Of a DNA stretch of 64,000 bases, positions 31,720 through 43,670 are shown one piece after another; within the stretch, counting starts at the first letter, position 1, and each line of letters opens with the position of its first letter. The notes under the pieces are model-generated. The model had not been told where the DNA came from. It saw only the letters and a program-made list of their open reading frames with translations, and ran no database searches. This DNA comes from Cephalotrichum gorgonifer. Its lineage: Eukaryota > Ascomycota > Sordariomycetes > Microascales > Microascaceae. Where the stretch lies: the NCBI GenBank assembly GCA_900312665.1, contig ONZQ02000008.1, positions 62,001 to 126,000 on the forward strand, given 5' to 3'. Made by a program: the position numbers and the translations under genes.

Positions 31720-32990
31720 GGTGGGAGCGTGGATTCGATGTGAGCACGGTGGTGATGCTATGTCGATTAAGGTCGAAGCTGTCCCCAAAGAGCAATTGGA
31801 AGGCTGACGACCTGTCGCTGGCGCGCACGTACTGCAAGTACGGAGGCAGATTCCAAAAGTTTTGACCTGCCAAGGTACTCGGAAACGCCACAAAGCACGA
31901 ATTCATCTAGTTCCATGTATAGATTTCCCATCTACCCTGTACAAAATATACATCCTACACCAGACCTTAGTAGGGGATAGGATATACTACAGTAGGGGGC
32001 AGTTCTCACTATAGTGACAAGGAGGATAAATTATAGTAGGGATAGAGTGGTTAGATAAGTACTCTTACCCCCCCTTTTCCTTTCTCCCCTTTCTCATTTT
32101 CCCCTTCGGCTGTGATTCTTATATATAGGATTTTTAATCAAGATATATTTATAGTAGTTGCTTATAGGGGGAGAGAGAGATTAAGATATTCTTTTATCTA
32201 CTGGAGAATGAAAGCAGGCTGCTATTATATAGCAAACGGGGGTGATGGAAAATTCACACATGGGGTGGAGATATGTACATGGAAATCCTGGATTTCCGGG
32301 GCACCCCTGCACCTTGGGAGGTCAAAACTTTTGGAATCTGCCTCCGTACTGGCGAACGGACCCGCCTCAAGCGTCACTGGCCACCGGCCCACTATTATTC
32401 TTCAGTCCAGTCAGCAATTAATGTCCAATGCAGCTGGTCCGAGCTGGGAAGTGGGTCAGTCTAGGGGGCAACATTAAACGGTGGTCGAGAACCGAGAACC
32501 CCGGACGGACCTGCAATAAGAATATCTGGCGTAATACAATGGTTGCATGAACGACTTTCTTTCGTCCCAAATTCCCGACGACGACCTCCAACCGAGCTCT
32601 TTCCATCGCGGACGTCCGTGACCCAGGGACGACGCACTCCTCCTTCCATCGGCCTTTGCAACACAGCCTGCGCCCTTGTCCCTGTTTGGGCAGCCTCAGA
32701 ACCCTCAACGCCGTTCTCTACGACCCCGCGTGTGCGCGTCCGCGTCGAGTGCCAAAATCACCCTTGCCGGAACTCCCATTGGATTGTCCCCCGCAAAATA
32801 GCCAGACGACAGCCGAAGCTGCAGCCCAAGACAAGAAGGGGCTTGGCTGAATCTGGGCACTTCTTCGGTCTCTAGAACACGATCAGCGTCTCGAGCAGCA
32901 CTGGTGTCAGAGTCGCCCGTCCTCGTCATACCTTTCGCAGATCGACCTTCTCTCTCCAATATTGAGCACGAATAACATCGACTTTGCGCC
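31720..32990. other. Divergent promoter region, emc4 / apl2, with inverted repeat
   Basis: A 1.27-kb gap. The left part holds an inverted-repeat element (31837-32350) with an AT-rich core. The right part (about 32500-32990) is GC-balanced apl2 5' flank. Short open frames here show no protein features. Confidence 0.55.
31837..32350. repeat. Inverted repeat with 40-bp arms around an AT-rich core
   Basis: Arm 31837-31876 matches the reverse complement of 32311-32350 at 39 of 40 positions. The 434 bp between the arms is rich in TATAG-type words, mainly 31980-32230, a texture seen in RIP-mutated fungal repeats. A weaker match (TTCCATGTA) inside each arm suggests the homology once extended further. 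It may be a decayed foldback or MITE-like element. Confidence 0.7.
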
Positions 32991-35689
32991 ATGTCGAGCT
33001 CTCAGGGGGGGGACTCGAAGCTGTTCGCTCGCGTGAGTCCGCCCACCCTCCTTCCTGCCGCACCACCATCCTCCCTCCAATAGCATTGCCAGCGTCTCAC
33101 GAGACTCCTACCACACACACACCTTCCGTCTCCTGTCACTACATATACCATCCCCGATGTGTCCGCCCCCTCGTCCCCCCTGTATCCCCAAGTCTGTAAC
33201 TTGCGACTGTTCTGAGCCGCACAGAATGGACTTTGAGCGACTCGCTCCAATTCTCTCAGCTCTTAACCCACCCCTCATCCTGCTGCTTCTCGAACATGTC
33301 TATGATGTTCCTGGCGTACCTGCCCCCTCCCACCGGCCCGAGACTAAACAATTCACAGGGCAAAGTTGCGGAGCTACGCCAAGAGCTGAACGCGGGGGGG
33401 AAGAAGGACAGGGGCTATAGCATCAAGAAGATTGCGCTCAAGAAAATCGTTGCCAACATGACGATGAGCAACAACGACATGGTGTCCCTCTTTCCCGACA
33501 TTATTGGATGCATGCACATTCAGAGCCTCGAAATAAAGAAGATGTATGAAGACACCGTGGATACCGATTACCTCGTGCGATGGGTGTTGAGCCGGAGTTG
33601 CTAACGGAACCGTGCAAGGTGCTTCCTTTATCTCGTCAATTATGCGAGGATGCGGCCCGAGATCGCGGTCAAGGCCATAGTCGTGCTCGAAATGGTGTGC
33701 CCAGCGCCCGCCTTCCACTTGATCCCCTCTCTTTGCGTCCTCGATAGCCTAACCACCCGTTCTCTAGGACCTAGGAGATTCGAACCCTCTTGTCCGAGCG
33801 CTCGCCCTTCGCACCCTATCCTATATCCATGTCAAAGAGTTCGTTCACGCCACGGTTCCACAGGTTCGGCACCTCCTGCGAGATGGCGATCCCTACGTTC
33901 GGAAGACGGCCGCGTTCTGTGTGGCCAAGCTGTACGATCACGATAGGCAGTTGGTGGAACAGTCAGATCTTATTGATCGATTAAACTCGCTGCTTAGAGA
34001 CGACAACCCCACTGTCGTCGCTAGTGCCTTAGCATCGCTCATGGATATATGGGAACGGAGCGATGCGATCAAGCTCACCATCGACTATCGCAATGCTTCG
34101 AAGATGGTCGCCATCCTTCCAGATTGCTCCGAGTACGTCTACAGCTCGATCCGGCACCCTTGACGCCCTTCCCCCCCCCAAAAAAAAATGATATCCCTCC
34201 TAACATTAGGTACAGATGGGGTCAGACGTATATTCTCGAGGCGCTCATGACATATGTTCCTCAGGAGTCATCCGAGGCGTCACTATTGGCTGACCGAATC
34301 GCACCTCGGCTATCCCATTCTAATTCGGCAGTTGTACTCACCTGTATCCGCGTCATCCTTTACCTGATGAACTACATCGCGGACCAGAAGCAAATCTCTG
34401 CTCTGTGCAAGAAGTTATCGCCGCCGCTGGTCACGCTATTGGCGAAGGGGCCAGAGGTCCAGTACCTGGCGCTTCGAAACGCTCTCCTGATCCTACAGCG
34501 ACGGCCGGATGTGCTGCGCAACGACATTCGGGTCTTCTTTTGCAAATATAACGACCCCATTTATGTCAAGGTGACAAAGCTGGAGCTGATATTCATGCTC
34601 GCCAATGAAAACAACATCGACGAGGTGCTTACGGAGCTGCGCGAGTACGCAACCGAAATCGATGTGCACTTCGTGCGCAAGGCGGTTCGGGCCATTGGCA
34701 AGTTGGCGATCAAGATCGAACCCGCGGCCAGGGCGTGCATCAATCTTCTACTGGAGCTCGTCGCGACCAAGATCACATACATTGTGCAGGAGGCGACGGT
34801 GGTGATACGGAACATCTTCAGGAAGTACCCGAACCAGTACGAGTCCATCATTGGCACCCTCTGCGAACACCTCGACTCCCTTGACGAACCAGAGGCAAAG
34901 GCTGCCATGGTGTGGGTCATCGGACAGTATGCAGATCGTATCGAGAACTCGGACGCCCTCCTCGAGGACTTTTTGTACTCGTTCGCCGATGAGCCGGTTG
35001 AGGTTCAGCAGGCACTCCTCACGGCGACTGTGAAGTTGTTCATCCAGCGCCCGACGAGGGGTCAGGAGCTTGTGCCCAAGGTACTGAAGTGGGCCACGGA
35101 AGAGACGGACAACCCGGATCTCAGGGACAGAGCTTACATGTACTGGCGGCTGCTGTCCACGGACATGAACGCCGCACGAGAAATCGTGATGGGCGAGAAG
35201 CCCCCGATCACGGCCGAGTCGGAGACGCTCGATCCGCAGACACTGGAGGAGATGTGTCTCAACGTCGGCACGCTGGCAACGGTGTATCTGAAGCCGGTGC
35301 AGACGGTCTTCCGGTCGGCGCGGCCCAAGAAGCTCCAAGACTCGCCCTGTCTCCAGAGAGGCACGCGTCCGGTGGCGGGCGACAGGCAGAAGAGCCTCAG
35401 CATGTTCGGGCGTGGCGGCCAGCCGTCCGACATCGATGTGCGAAACAGGGCCGTAGCGGCGGCGGGCGACGGGGGCGCGGTGTCGCCATCGGCGCTCAAT
35501 GATGCGGACGCCTACTTTGCGAGCATCGGCCCTCAGCAGATGGCAGCGATGAGAATGGACCAGGGCGACTCATTCGGGGGGGCTGGAAACGGGCGGGAGA
35601 CGGGATATGTGGTGAGTGCTCATGCGCCTCAACATGTGCTGCAGCCAGCGCAAGGCCAGGGCACCAACGGGGATCTGTTAATGCTGTGA
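32991..35689 (+). CDS. apl2: AP-1 clathrin adaptor, beta subunit
   Basis: Large beta-adaptin of the AP-1 complex for clathrin-dependent transport between trans-Golgi and endosomes. Five exons (32991-33032, 33359-33543, 33619-33694, 33768-34132, 34210-35689) give 715 residues; yeast Apl2 has 726. The N-terminus KLFAR-GKVAELRQELN and KKIALKKIVANMTMSNNDMVSLFPD are typical of AP-1 beta rather than AP-2 beta. The rest is the HEAT/ARM-type adaptin trunk through about residue 590. A short hinge with FGRGG follows; there is no ear domain, as in other fungal AP-1 beta proteins. The first intron is 326 nt, longer than its neighbours. A small extra exon inside it cannot be excluded. Confidence 0.93.
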
Positions 35690-36360
35690 GTGAGAGAGTA
35701 ATAGCGTGGGTCTGTGTATATCGCGATTGGGAGGTCCTTCTAAAAGTGCCTCTACATGTAATAATCATTTTCATGCATATCTCATGCAGTCATAATAGGA
35801 TTGCTGGCGGTGAGTAGTGGGAGAACAGTAAATGTAGTAGGGATGTAACTAATTCCCCTGATCGAATTCTCGTCCTGATAATACCCGCATGAGGGATAAA
35901 GGGTGGGTTGTTATCCGTATCTGCCTGTAAGATGGGATCAGTTGGGTGTGGTATCAGCCGATTTCCGGATCGAAGCTGGCCATACGGGGGCGCCTGTTTT
36001 ACGGAAATCCCGGACGGACAGCGGACCTTGAGCGGGGCGGGCGTGAGAAAGGCGACGTGGGGGCGCGTAGACACTAGGTAGCGCTGGGGCAGAGTCACAC
36101 TCGTACATTGTACTCGTAGTCGGTGTCATAGTCTGCGGCTCCTTCTGGTTCTGGTTCGTATTACATACTCCGAAACCATGGCTTGCCTCAAGTGACCTCC
36201 TGCGTACCGCCCACCCTCCTTACGATATCTATTGCTGGGGACCTGCATGGAGAGCTCAAAAATCACTACTCTCGCCTCAACAAACATCTCGCCATTTCTC
36301 TTTCCCCCCAATCGTTCTCCCCCACCGGACTCCTCCCCATAAACAGTCACAAACACAACA
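35690..36360. other. Intergenic gap between apl2 and aspartate aminotransferase
   Basis: Holds the apl2 3' flank and the promoter of the next gene. The last 60 bp are C/A-rich with pyrimidine tracts. No other feature was seen. Confidence 0.5.
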
Positions 36361-38131
36361 ATGGCCTCAGTATCGAATTTCCCAGCGGACATAGTCCCCC
36401 AGGCCCCCGAGGATCCCCTCTTCGGGCTGATGAGGGCGTATCGCGCCGACGAGTCCAAGGACAAGGTCGACCTGGTGAGTTTTCAGCTCCTCTCTATCGA
36501 CGATTATCGGTTGTCTATGTTGGGAGATCGTTTCTGTCCTAACTGGCTCTGACTCCGCTGTCTACAGGGCATCGGCGCGTACAGAGATGACTCTGCGAAG
36601 CCTTGGGTCCTTCCCGTCGTGAAGAAGGTATGATAAACTAACCACCATTCATTCACGAAGCTCGCTTCACATGCATTTTCCTTGCCCCTCGGCGTTCATA
36701 CCGCCTTGATTCCCTTATTGTGGCCCCTTCCACGCACGCACACATAACATTACCGGCCTCCCGAGGTCCCGTTCCTCTTTGAGGCAGAGACCGACAATGG
36801 GACGACGGCGGTACCGGCCCACAACACGACGCCGCTACAATGCGAGTGCCCCCATCACCCAACAACCCATTACTCATTCCCATATTACCCGCTCCAAACA
36901 TGTGTCAAACTACCCCGCCATGCCATGCGATGCTACCACTTTTTACCCAATTCCGCATCCCTTCCAATGATGCCCCGCCAATTTGCAAGGTCCATTCTGC
37001 ACATGCCCATTTAGATAACTAACTATTATTACCCACTCCACTCTGCAGGCCGATGAGATCCTCCGCAACGACCCGGAGCTGAACCACGAATATGCTCCGA
37101 TCGCCGGCATCGCCACCTACACTAGCAAGGCTGCTGAGCTAATGTTTGGTGCCGATTCCCCCGCCCTCCAACAAAAGCGCATTGCGTCCCTCCAAACCGT
37201 CTCCGGCACCGGCGCCGTCCACCTCGGCGCCCTCTTCCTCTCCAAGTTCTTCACCGGAGAGAAGACTGTGTACCTGTCGAATCCCACCTGGGCCAATCAC
37301 AACCAGATTTTCAGCAATGTCGGCATCAAGTCCGCCCAGTACCCCTACTTCTCCAAGGAGACCAGGGGGCTCGACTTCGCTGGCATGAAGTCCGCCCTGG
37401 CCGCTGCCCCCGAGCGGTCCATCGTCCTCCTACACGTCTGCGCCCACAACCCCACGGGCGTCGACCCCACGCAGGAGCAGTGGAAGGAGATCGCCGTCAT
37501 CATGAAGGAGAAGAACCACTTCCCATTCTTCGACTGTGCCTACCAGGGCTTCGCCTCGGGGGACCTGGCCCGTGACTCGTGGGCCGTCCGCTACTTCGTC
37601 GAGCAGGGCTTCGAGCTCGTAGTCGCCCAGAGCTTCGCCAAGAACTTTGGTCTCTACGGCGAGAGGGCGGGGGCCTTCCACTTCGTGACCGCCCCGGCCG
37701 CCGACGCCGAGACATCAATTGCGCGCATCGGCTCGCAGCTCACTCTCCTCCAGCGGGCCGAGATCTCGAACCCCCCGATCTACGGTGCCCGCATCGCGAA
37801 CCTCGTGCTCAACGACCCCGCGCTCTTCGCCGAGTGGGAGGACAACTTGCGGACCATGTCCGGCCGCATCAAGGACATGCGGACAGCTCTGCGCGCGAAG
37901 CTCGAGGAGCTGAAGACCCCCGGAACGTGGAACCACATCACGGACCAGATTGGCATGTTCAGCTTCACCGGGCTTACGGAGGCGCAGGCTCTGAAAATCA
38001 GGGCCGACTCTCACGTGTACATGACCAAGAATGGCCGCATCAGCATGGCGGGGCTGAACACCCGCAACGTCGAGTACGTCGCCCTGGCCATTGACAAGGT
38101 CGTCAGGGAAGCCGAGGGTGCCAAGCTTTGA
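36361..38131 (+). CDS. aat2: Aspartate aminotransferase, cytosolic type
   Basis: PLP enzyme interconverting aspartate and 2-oxoglutarate with oxaloacetate and glutamate. Exons 36361-36474, 36568-36627 and 37049-38131 give 418 residues, the same as yeast Aat2. The PLP Schiff-base lysine is K256 in SFAKNFGLYGER. Also visible are NHEYAPIAG, the SGTGAVHLGA phosphate-binding turn, NPTWANHN, HNPTGVDPT with its cofactor Asn, and FDCAYQGFASGD. No presequence precedes MASVSNFP, which fits a cytosolic or peroxisomal isoform; there is no clear C-terminal SKL (the end is AKL, a PTS1-like tripeptide). The second intron is 421 nt, several times the usual length here. Confidence 0.94.
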
Positions 38132-40719
38132 GGGGCATCTCGCAGGCTTGAATAGATAGGCTAGGGGATGAATGATTATGAAAGACTGTACAGGGGTTAT
38201 AAAAAAGCGTCTCCACTCATGACCAGTCTATTTCACGGCGCAAAATCTCAACTTGTGTTCAATAATAGCTTTTCCCTACGCGTGCACTTACAAGGGGACT
38301 AGATCCCCACGTCCTCGTGAAGCCGGCCTTCGCTGTCTCGAGGAGGGTAGATTCTTATTTCTCCCGCTTTCTCGCCGCTTCAGAACCCTCATCACTGCCC
38401 GTATGGCGTCTACTCCGGCTTCAACCCGGCCCGAAGGCTTCATCCGCTAACACCCAGTTATGACCCGCAAGAGCGTGGGGAGGGGTTATAATTAACGCTC
38501 TAGTCAATCTCTCGCACCTCCTCTCCCAGCTCGACGCGGTGGGCATCAACCTGTCAGATGTGGAGTTACTGCGCTACTAGGGACTTACAGAGAACACCAC
38601 TTACAAGGCCGGGGAGGATAAGGCTGTAGTTCTAATCGTTTCTATTTTGGTACCGGCGGCTTACACGGTGCTCCGCCGGAACGGGGTCAAATTTGAACAA
38701 AGAACTGGCCCTATGGCACGGGCCGGGGATCGGCGTTCCTCGCTCTCGGAGATATGAGCCGCCATCCCCCTTGCGAGTACGACGCTCGGTGGTGACGGGT
38801 GGGTTCTTGGCGCGAGGTGAATTTTCCACAAAGTGCGAGGAGGAGCTTTAGTTGATCCTTCTGGAATTTTTTCTTCATGCCTCGGCTCCGAGCCCATCGC
38901 GTGCATGACTGCTTGTGCGAGGCGGTACCTATTTGCGTAACAGCAACACAAATGGCTATTATACTGGTCCCAGCGAGGCGGATACTTGGTGCGACGACAA
39001 GCAAGTCTAAACGAATGGGGCTGCCGAATCCTGGAGATGACAGGCAGGGGCTGGCTTGTCGCGTGCGGGGGTATTTTGCGGCCGGCTTACTCCGTGTCTA
39101 GTGAACGGATTCTCGGGGTTTCGACGGAGTTCGCGTTCCGGCTCTTGGGCGGGCTGAGGCAGCGGACGGGCTGAGACGGATGACTCGCGGGACCTGGTGA
39201 CTGTCCATTCTTGCTAATACTCGCTTGTCGTGCTGCAAATACGTAGGATTATTCCGCGCCCTGTTTCTTTAATATCTAGCAGTCTCTGTTTCGCGAATTC
39301 GACAGACACGTGAAAAGTACGTTGCGATCTCGCGTAGGAAATCGCCGCGTGTCGCGCATATACAAGCACACCTTCATGTTTTGTGCTTGTGCTGCCTGCG
39401 GCAAGCCACTCTACGACGGGTAGGCAGATTGCAGATCGGTGGAACACGAGTCGAGCGTGGCGTCCATTGTCCTGGAACTCGTGTAAAGCCGCCTACGTAT
39501 TACTGCTTGACTGGGATAGAGAGGTTCATCCTCGTGATACTGGTACACCTGACGTTTCAACCTGCGTCCTCGTGCGCCGCCGCCACCACATGGCTGGGAC
39601 GTGACACACCCGGCACGCGGCACCCGGGATGCCGGTACTCAGCACCCGGCTGTTCCCGTTGTGTGTTCTGTAAATTGCTTCGATGCGCTAGCCTTTGCGC
39701 TTGAGCATGGCCCGCGAAGATATGAGTAGTGTACCGAGTTGACGCGTTATACTTGTAGGTCGAAAGACACTTTGGTGTGTTCCAAGATCTCTGTTGAAGG
39801 GAAGAGAGAGGAAGGTGTCTGAAGCGATGTTGACCAAGTTTCGAAGGACGTTGCGACTACAAGTACATGTTCGACTCAGTAGTATTCTTTCCTTGGATAA
39901 AATCAAAGAACCTCTGTCCGATTTCTAAGCTGACATTCTTTTTCTCTGTCCATGTTTGGCCTATTGGGCGGGGATGTGGTGTCGGGATGCTCCTGGACGA
40001 AAAGCCCGCGCCCTTGCTCGCTAAAAGTCGGCGCCGACAACGCCGTCCCGCCTCTACCCATGTACCCCATGTACCCATGTTCCTCGCCTTCCTGCCAATA
40101 ACACCACCCATCGATCGGCCATGGGGGCTCCGACCCTCCGACCTTCCGACCCACTCCCCATGCCGTCTTACTAGATGAGCTCTAGTACTCGACCAGAACC
40201 AACGAATGGAAAATTAAGAACAGGGAAATATGCTAACTAGAAAGGCCCTCCAGGGATCTTGGAATGTAGTTAGGACGAGTTATAGCTTGCCTTCAGTGGG
40301 CGACGGGTGGGCCCCTTCATGCTTTATTCTCCGTTCCCCCTGAAACTCATCCTCGTCGTAGCTGTCGCGGCGATAATAGACACCGATCCGCCGACGTTTT
40401 CCTTGAACCCTGATCTCGATGTCGTATTAGGAATAGGAAGACTAACACCTCAGTACCCGCAACTTGTACATATATGTTGGGTCCGCTTCAACAGAAATGT
40501 CTTTACTTTTCGGATCATCAGGTTCTCTCTCCATCTCATGAACACGCGCTTGACCCATAATTTCTTGACAGTGTGCTTGGTCAATACTGGTTCTCACTGA
40601 CTTACACCGTTCCCGACGACAACTCGAAAGTCACCACTACACTGATACCCACTACTACGCCTTCGACTGCGCGATATCAACACACCACCACAAAGTCTCG
40701 CGTCCGACCATCTATCACG
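38132..40719. other. Long gene-free stretch between aspartate aminotransferase and DUF3112 gene
   Basis: A 2.6-kb stretch. It contains a degraded open-frame relic at 38403-38757 and many small unsupported frames. CA- and TC-rich sequence precedes the next gene. No RNA gene was recognised. Confidence 0.45.
38403..38757 (+). pseudogene. Possible degraded coding relic
   Basis: From 38494 a frame reads a helical NLSHLLSQLDAVGINLSD-like stretch of 28 codons to an in-frame TAG at 38578. It then stays open in the same frame for 58 more codons (GLTENTTYKAGEDK and onward) to 38757. A short ATG-initiated piece at 38403 lies in another frame and ends in TAA. The composition looks protein-like and the breaks resemble decay, but no family was recognised. 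Confidence 0.25.
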
Positions 40720-41808
40720 ATGGCATCGCCAGCACCGCCCCAAACCGCCGGGGCCCCTCCAATGCCCACCGGCAACGGCCCGTATCTCCCCCGCGTGGCA
40801 GCCCTCGGCGGGCGCCCAACAGTGGGCCTCGACGTCCCCGTCTGCGCCGTCTTCCTCTTCCTGTTCCTCCTAGGCGCCGTCTTCAACATGACCGTCTTCC
40901 AGATCAACAAACGCCGCGGCCACAAGTTCATCCTGTCAGGCCTACTATTCGGCTTCTGCATGGCGCGGATCACCACGTGCGTGATGCGGATAGTGTGGGC
41001 CACCAGACCGAACAACGTCAGCATTGGCATCGCGTCCAACGTGTTCAACGCGGCCGGCGTGCTCATCCTCTTCATGGTCAACCTCATCTTCGCCCAGCGC
41101 CTCGTCAGGGCGTACCACCCCAAGTTCGGCTGGCACCGCGGCGTCGGGCTCGCCTTCCGCTTCCTGTACTTCAGCGTCGTGGCGCTGCTGATCATGGTCA
41201 TCACCGTGACGGTGAGGAGCTTCTTCACCCTGGACCCGAGCATCCTCAGCATCTGCCGCAAGATCCAGCTCTTCGCAGGCACCTACCTCGCCCTCCTGGC
41301 CTTCCTCCCGATTCCCATCGTGCTCCTCGCCTGGGCCTGGCCCCGCGCGGAGCGGCCCGAGAAGTTCGGCCAGGGCCGCTTCAGGACAAAGGTCTTCCTC
41401 GTCCTCTTCACCTCAGCGATCCTGGCCTTTGGCGCCGGGTTCCGCATCGGTGGCTCCTACGCCGTCCGGCCCCTCACCGCGCCGGGGTGGTTCCACCACA
41501 AGGCCGCCTTCTACGTCGTCAACTTCGCCCTCGAGATTATCGTCCTGTACATGTACGCCCTCATGAGGTTCGACAAGCGGTTCCACATCCCCGACGGCAG
41601 CTCTGCCCCGGGCCACTACACCAATGGCGTGCCGAATAAGGAGGACACGTTCGCTTCCCACATCAACAACGAGGAGGACGTGTTCGGAGACGACAGGAGC
41701 GCGACCATGGGGGGGGATGCGAGTGACAGGGCTGGCGAGGAGGCGCGGAACAGTAGGGCGGGGAGCGACATAGAGAAACAGAACAGCGGGGCCCCTGTCC
41801 CATCGTGA
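40720..41808 (+). CDS. DUF3112-type seven-helix membrane protein
   Basis: Intronless gene of 362 residues with a 7-TM pattern. Hydrophobic segments lie at about 41-61, 75-95, 110-132, 150-172, 185-208, 225-245 and 262-282. A proline-rich N-terminus and a hydrophilic, acidic C-terminal tail of about 75 residues flank them. Motifs such as FQINKRRGHKFILSGLLFGFCMAR and FRIGGSY suggest the fungal DUF3112 family by recall. Its function is unknown; the topology is receptor-like but no G-protein-coupled-receptor motif is evident. ATG at 40720 was chosen because the Pro/Ala-rich tail starts there; the frame is open further upstream to 40573. Confidence 0.75.
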   Translation: MASPAPPQTAGAPPMPTGNGPYLPRVAALGGRPTVGLDVPVCAVFLFLFLLGAVFNMTVFQINKRRGHKFILSGLLFGFCMARITTCVMRIVWATRPNNVSIGIASNVFNAAGVLILFMVNLIFAQRLVRAYHPKFGWHRGVGLAFRFLYFSVVALLIMVITVTVRSFFTLDPSILSICRKIQLFAGTYLALLAFLPIPIVLLAWAWPRAERPEKFGQGRFRTKVFLVLFTSAILAFGAGFRIGGSYAVRPLTAPGWFHHKAAFYVVNFALEIIVLYMYALMRFDKRFHIPDGSSAPGHYTNGVPNKEDTFASHINNEEDVFGDDRSATMGGDASDRAGEEARNSRAGSDIEKQNSGAPVPS

Positions 41809-42252
41809 GAGCTTGCGAGCGATACTGGATTACCTGGCGGGACTTAGAAGAGATAGAGATACAGTGGTTGATTGGCCGGACTTGATTCCATTTTACGAGG
41901 CGTAACGTTATTGCAGCGGATGGATTTATGTAGTATAGATACCCCCCTCCCCCCTTCTCTTGTGTCTGAATTAGAATTAATCGTTATAACAAAAAATGGA
42001 AACAATCCCCAACTGTTCTTGTACCAAGCCGGGAAGAGTTTGTCTCAATTTGCGCTGAGCGAGACATGTACTTGGTAATGTAAAGGCACTTGAGTGTACT
42101 TATAGAGGGTATCAGCTGTTGCCAAGTGTTTGACTTGTAGAGCGCGAATGCTGCCTTGGTCGCACGCGCGTTATCGGTCAGACCCTCACTCTTGCCTTTC
42201 TTTATCGCCAACTCGACGGGGGTTTATTAAATAGCATCATTCTTTGAGCATA
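41809..42252. other. Intergenic gap before the unknown gene at 42253
   Basis: 3' flank and promoter. Nothing specific was seen. Confidence 0.45.
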
Positions 42253-43269
42253 ATGCCTCGGAATCTCCCTTGGAACCGTCATGAGGCTCTTAAACGAGAG
42301 CCGACGGCCCAGTCGAGCTCGACTCCCTCTACCCCGAGGGCGAGGACCACCGGCAGGACAGCTGAGAGAGTAGTTCGATCGAGTATGTCGCTGTGTATCT
42401 CACATGTTCATCCTCAACGAGCGTAATTCTGACATCCTAATTCTAGTTAAGAGTCCTTCGACATCTCCTCCGCCACAGCCGCTAACTGAGACGTGAGTGA
42501 TGCTACGGATCCGAACCAGTGGCTTTGTTTTACTTATTTGCCCTACCATAAATACAGCTTTATGTCGGAGGGAGTAGAGGGTGACGACAAGTATCGGATG
42601 GTAGAGGACGAGCTCCTGTTCATCGCTGGGAGATTCACCGCTCACCTGCACGCAGCGGAATACCACCGCCAGAAGCAAGAAGCAAAGGCCCATAACGCCG
42701 CCACTATCGACTCTATTTCGCGGCCGGTCGTCGCGCGTATGACGCCCAGCGTCAAGGCGAAACATGAAAGGAGGGCTAAGGAGAGGAAAAGGAGTGATGG
42801 GCTGAGGAGGGCCCTGGCGAACGGGAAGGAAGGGGGTCTCGACGTTAAGGAGGCCGAGGATGAGTCACCCTGGATAGGGACGAGTCTGCAGGGGCTAATG
42901 GAGGAGTCTCGGGGCTCGGTGGAGAGACTGTCGGGGCTGACGTGGGCCGAGCCGAGCACGAAGGCCGCGGCCAGGCTTGGCCGCGCCGCGAGAAAGAGTG
43001 AGAACCGAGCCTCAGCAGGGTCCCGAGTAAACTCACACCCTCCACAACGGCAGTCAACCGGACCCTTGGAATCGGGATCAAACCCGGTCGCAAAGGCACC
43101 AGCTTCAAGAAATGGCGGGGGCGCACCCGCGCCTATACCGATATTATCGGATAGTGACGATGACCTCTTCGCTAGCCTGCGCCGGAGACGACAGGAGAGT
43201 AAAGCGCCAGTGCAGAAGCGCCGAAAGCCAACGGAGGGGCCAAGCGACATAATACCCTCGTTTTTATGA
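42253..43269 (+). CDS. Conserved fungal protein of unknown function
   Basis: Exons 42253-42382, 42447-42492 and 42558-43269 join in frame to give 295 residues. The N-terminus is basic (PRNLPWNRHEALKRE) and Ser/Thr/Pro-rich. A helical core reads GDDKYRMVEDELLFIAGRFTAHLHAAEYHR, followed by a basic stretch (KAKHERRAKERKR). The C-terminal half is low-complexity and ends with an acidic SDSDDDLF block next to SLRRRRQ and KRRKP, which resembles a nuclear localisation signal. I recognise the core as conserved in Pezizomycotina but do not know a function; a nuclear role is inferred only from charge. The 46-nt second exon is supported by frame continuity. Confidence 0.7.
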
Positions 43270-43670
43270 CGATACTGACCGAAATACGGACCTACGAAAG
43301 GTGGCAATAGCTTTCGGATCCTCCCACGACTCTCCGCAGCCAAGCTCTTATTTCCTTGGCGGGTTGAAGGTGTTGTTCGGATGGAGAACGGGTGACAAAT
43401 CAGACTTGGCGCAGCGCTTGCCAAGTTTGCAGGTACCGAGTTAACCAGGACAGGGTACCTAGGGCTTATCGATAGTGATAACACTTGGAGAGAGAGGAGG
43501 GGCAAACTTTTTTCTTGGTTGCCACTGCCCCGCGATTCGATTACTCACCACCAGCGCCCGCCGCTTTTAGAGAGACGGGCTATTTTATTTTCCCCTCCTC
43601 CATCATCAGGCTCACTTTGAGAGGAGAGCATCAAACTTTACGAAAATCGCAAGCACTTACTACCGGAATA
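43270..43670. other. Intergenic gap before nmd3
   Basis: A 401-bp stretch with the nmd3 promoter. Nothing else was seen. Confidence 0.45.

Noticed and set aside
33230..33350. Open frame within the first apl2 intron as an extra exon
   Set aside because: Joining KLFAR directly to GKVAEL restores the conserved AP-1 beta N-terminus, so no exon is needed there.
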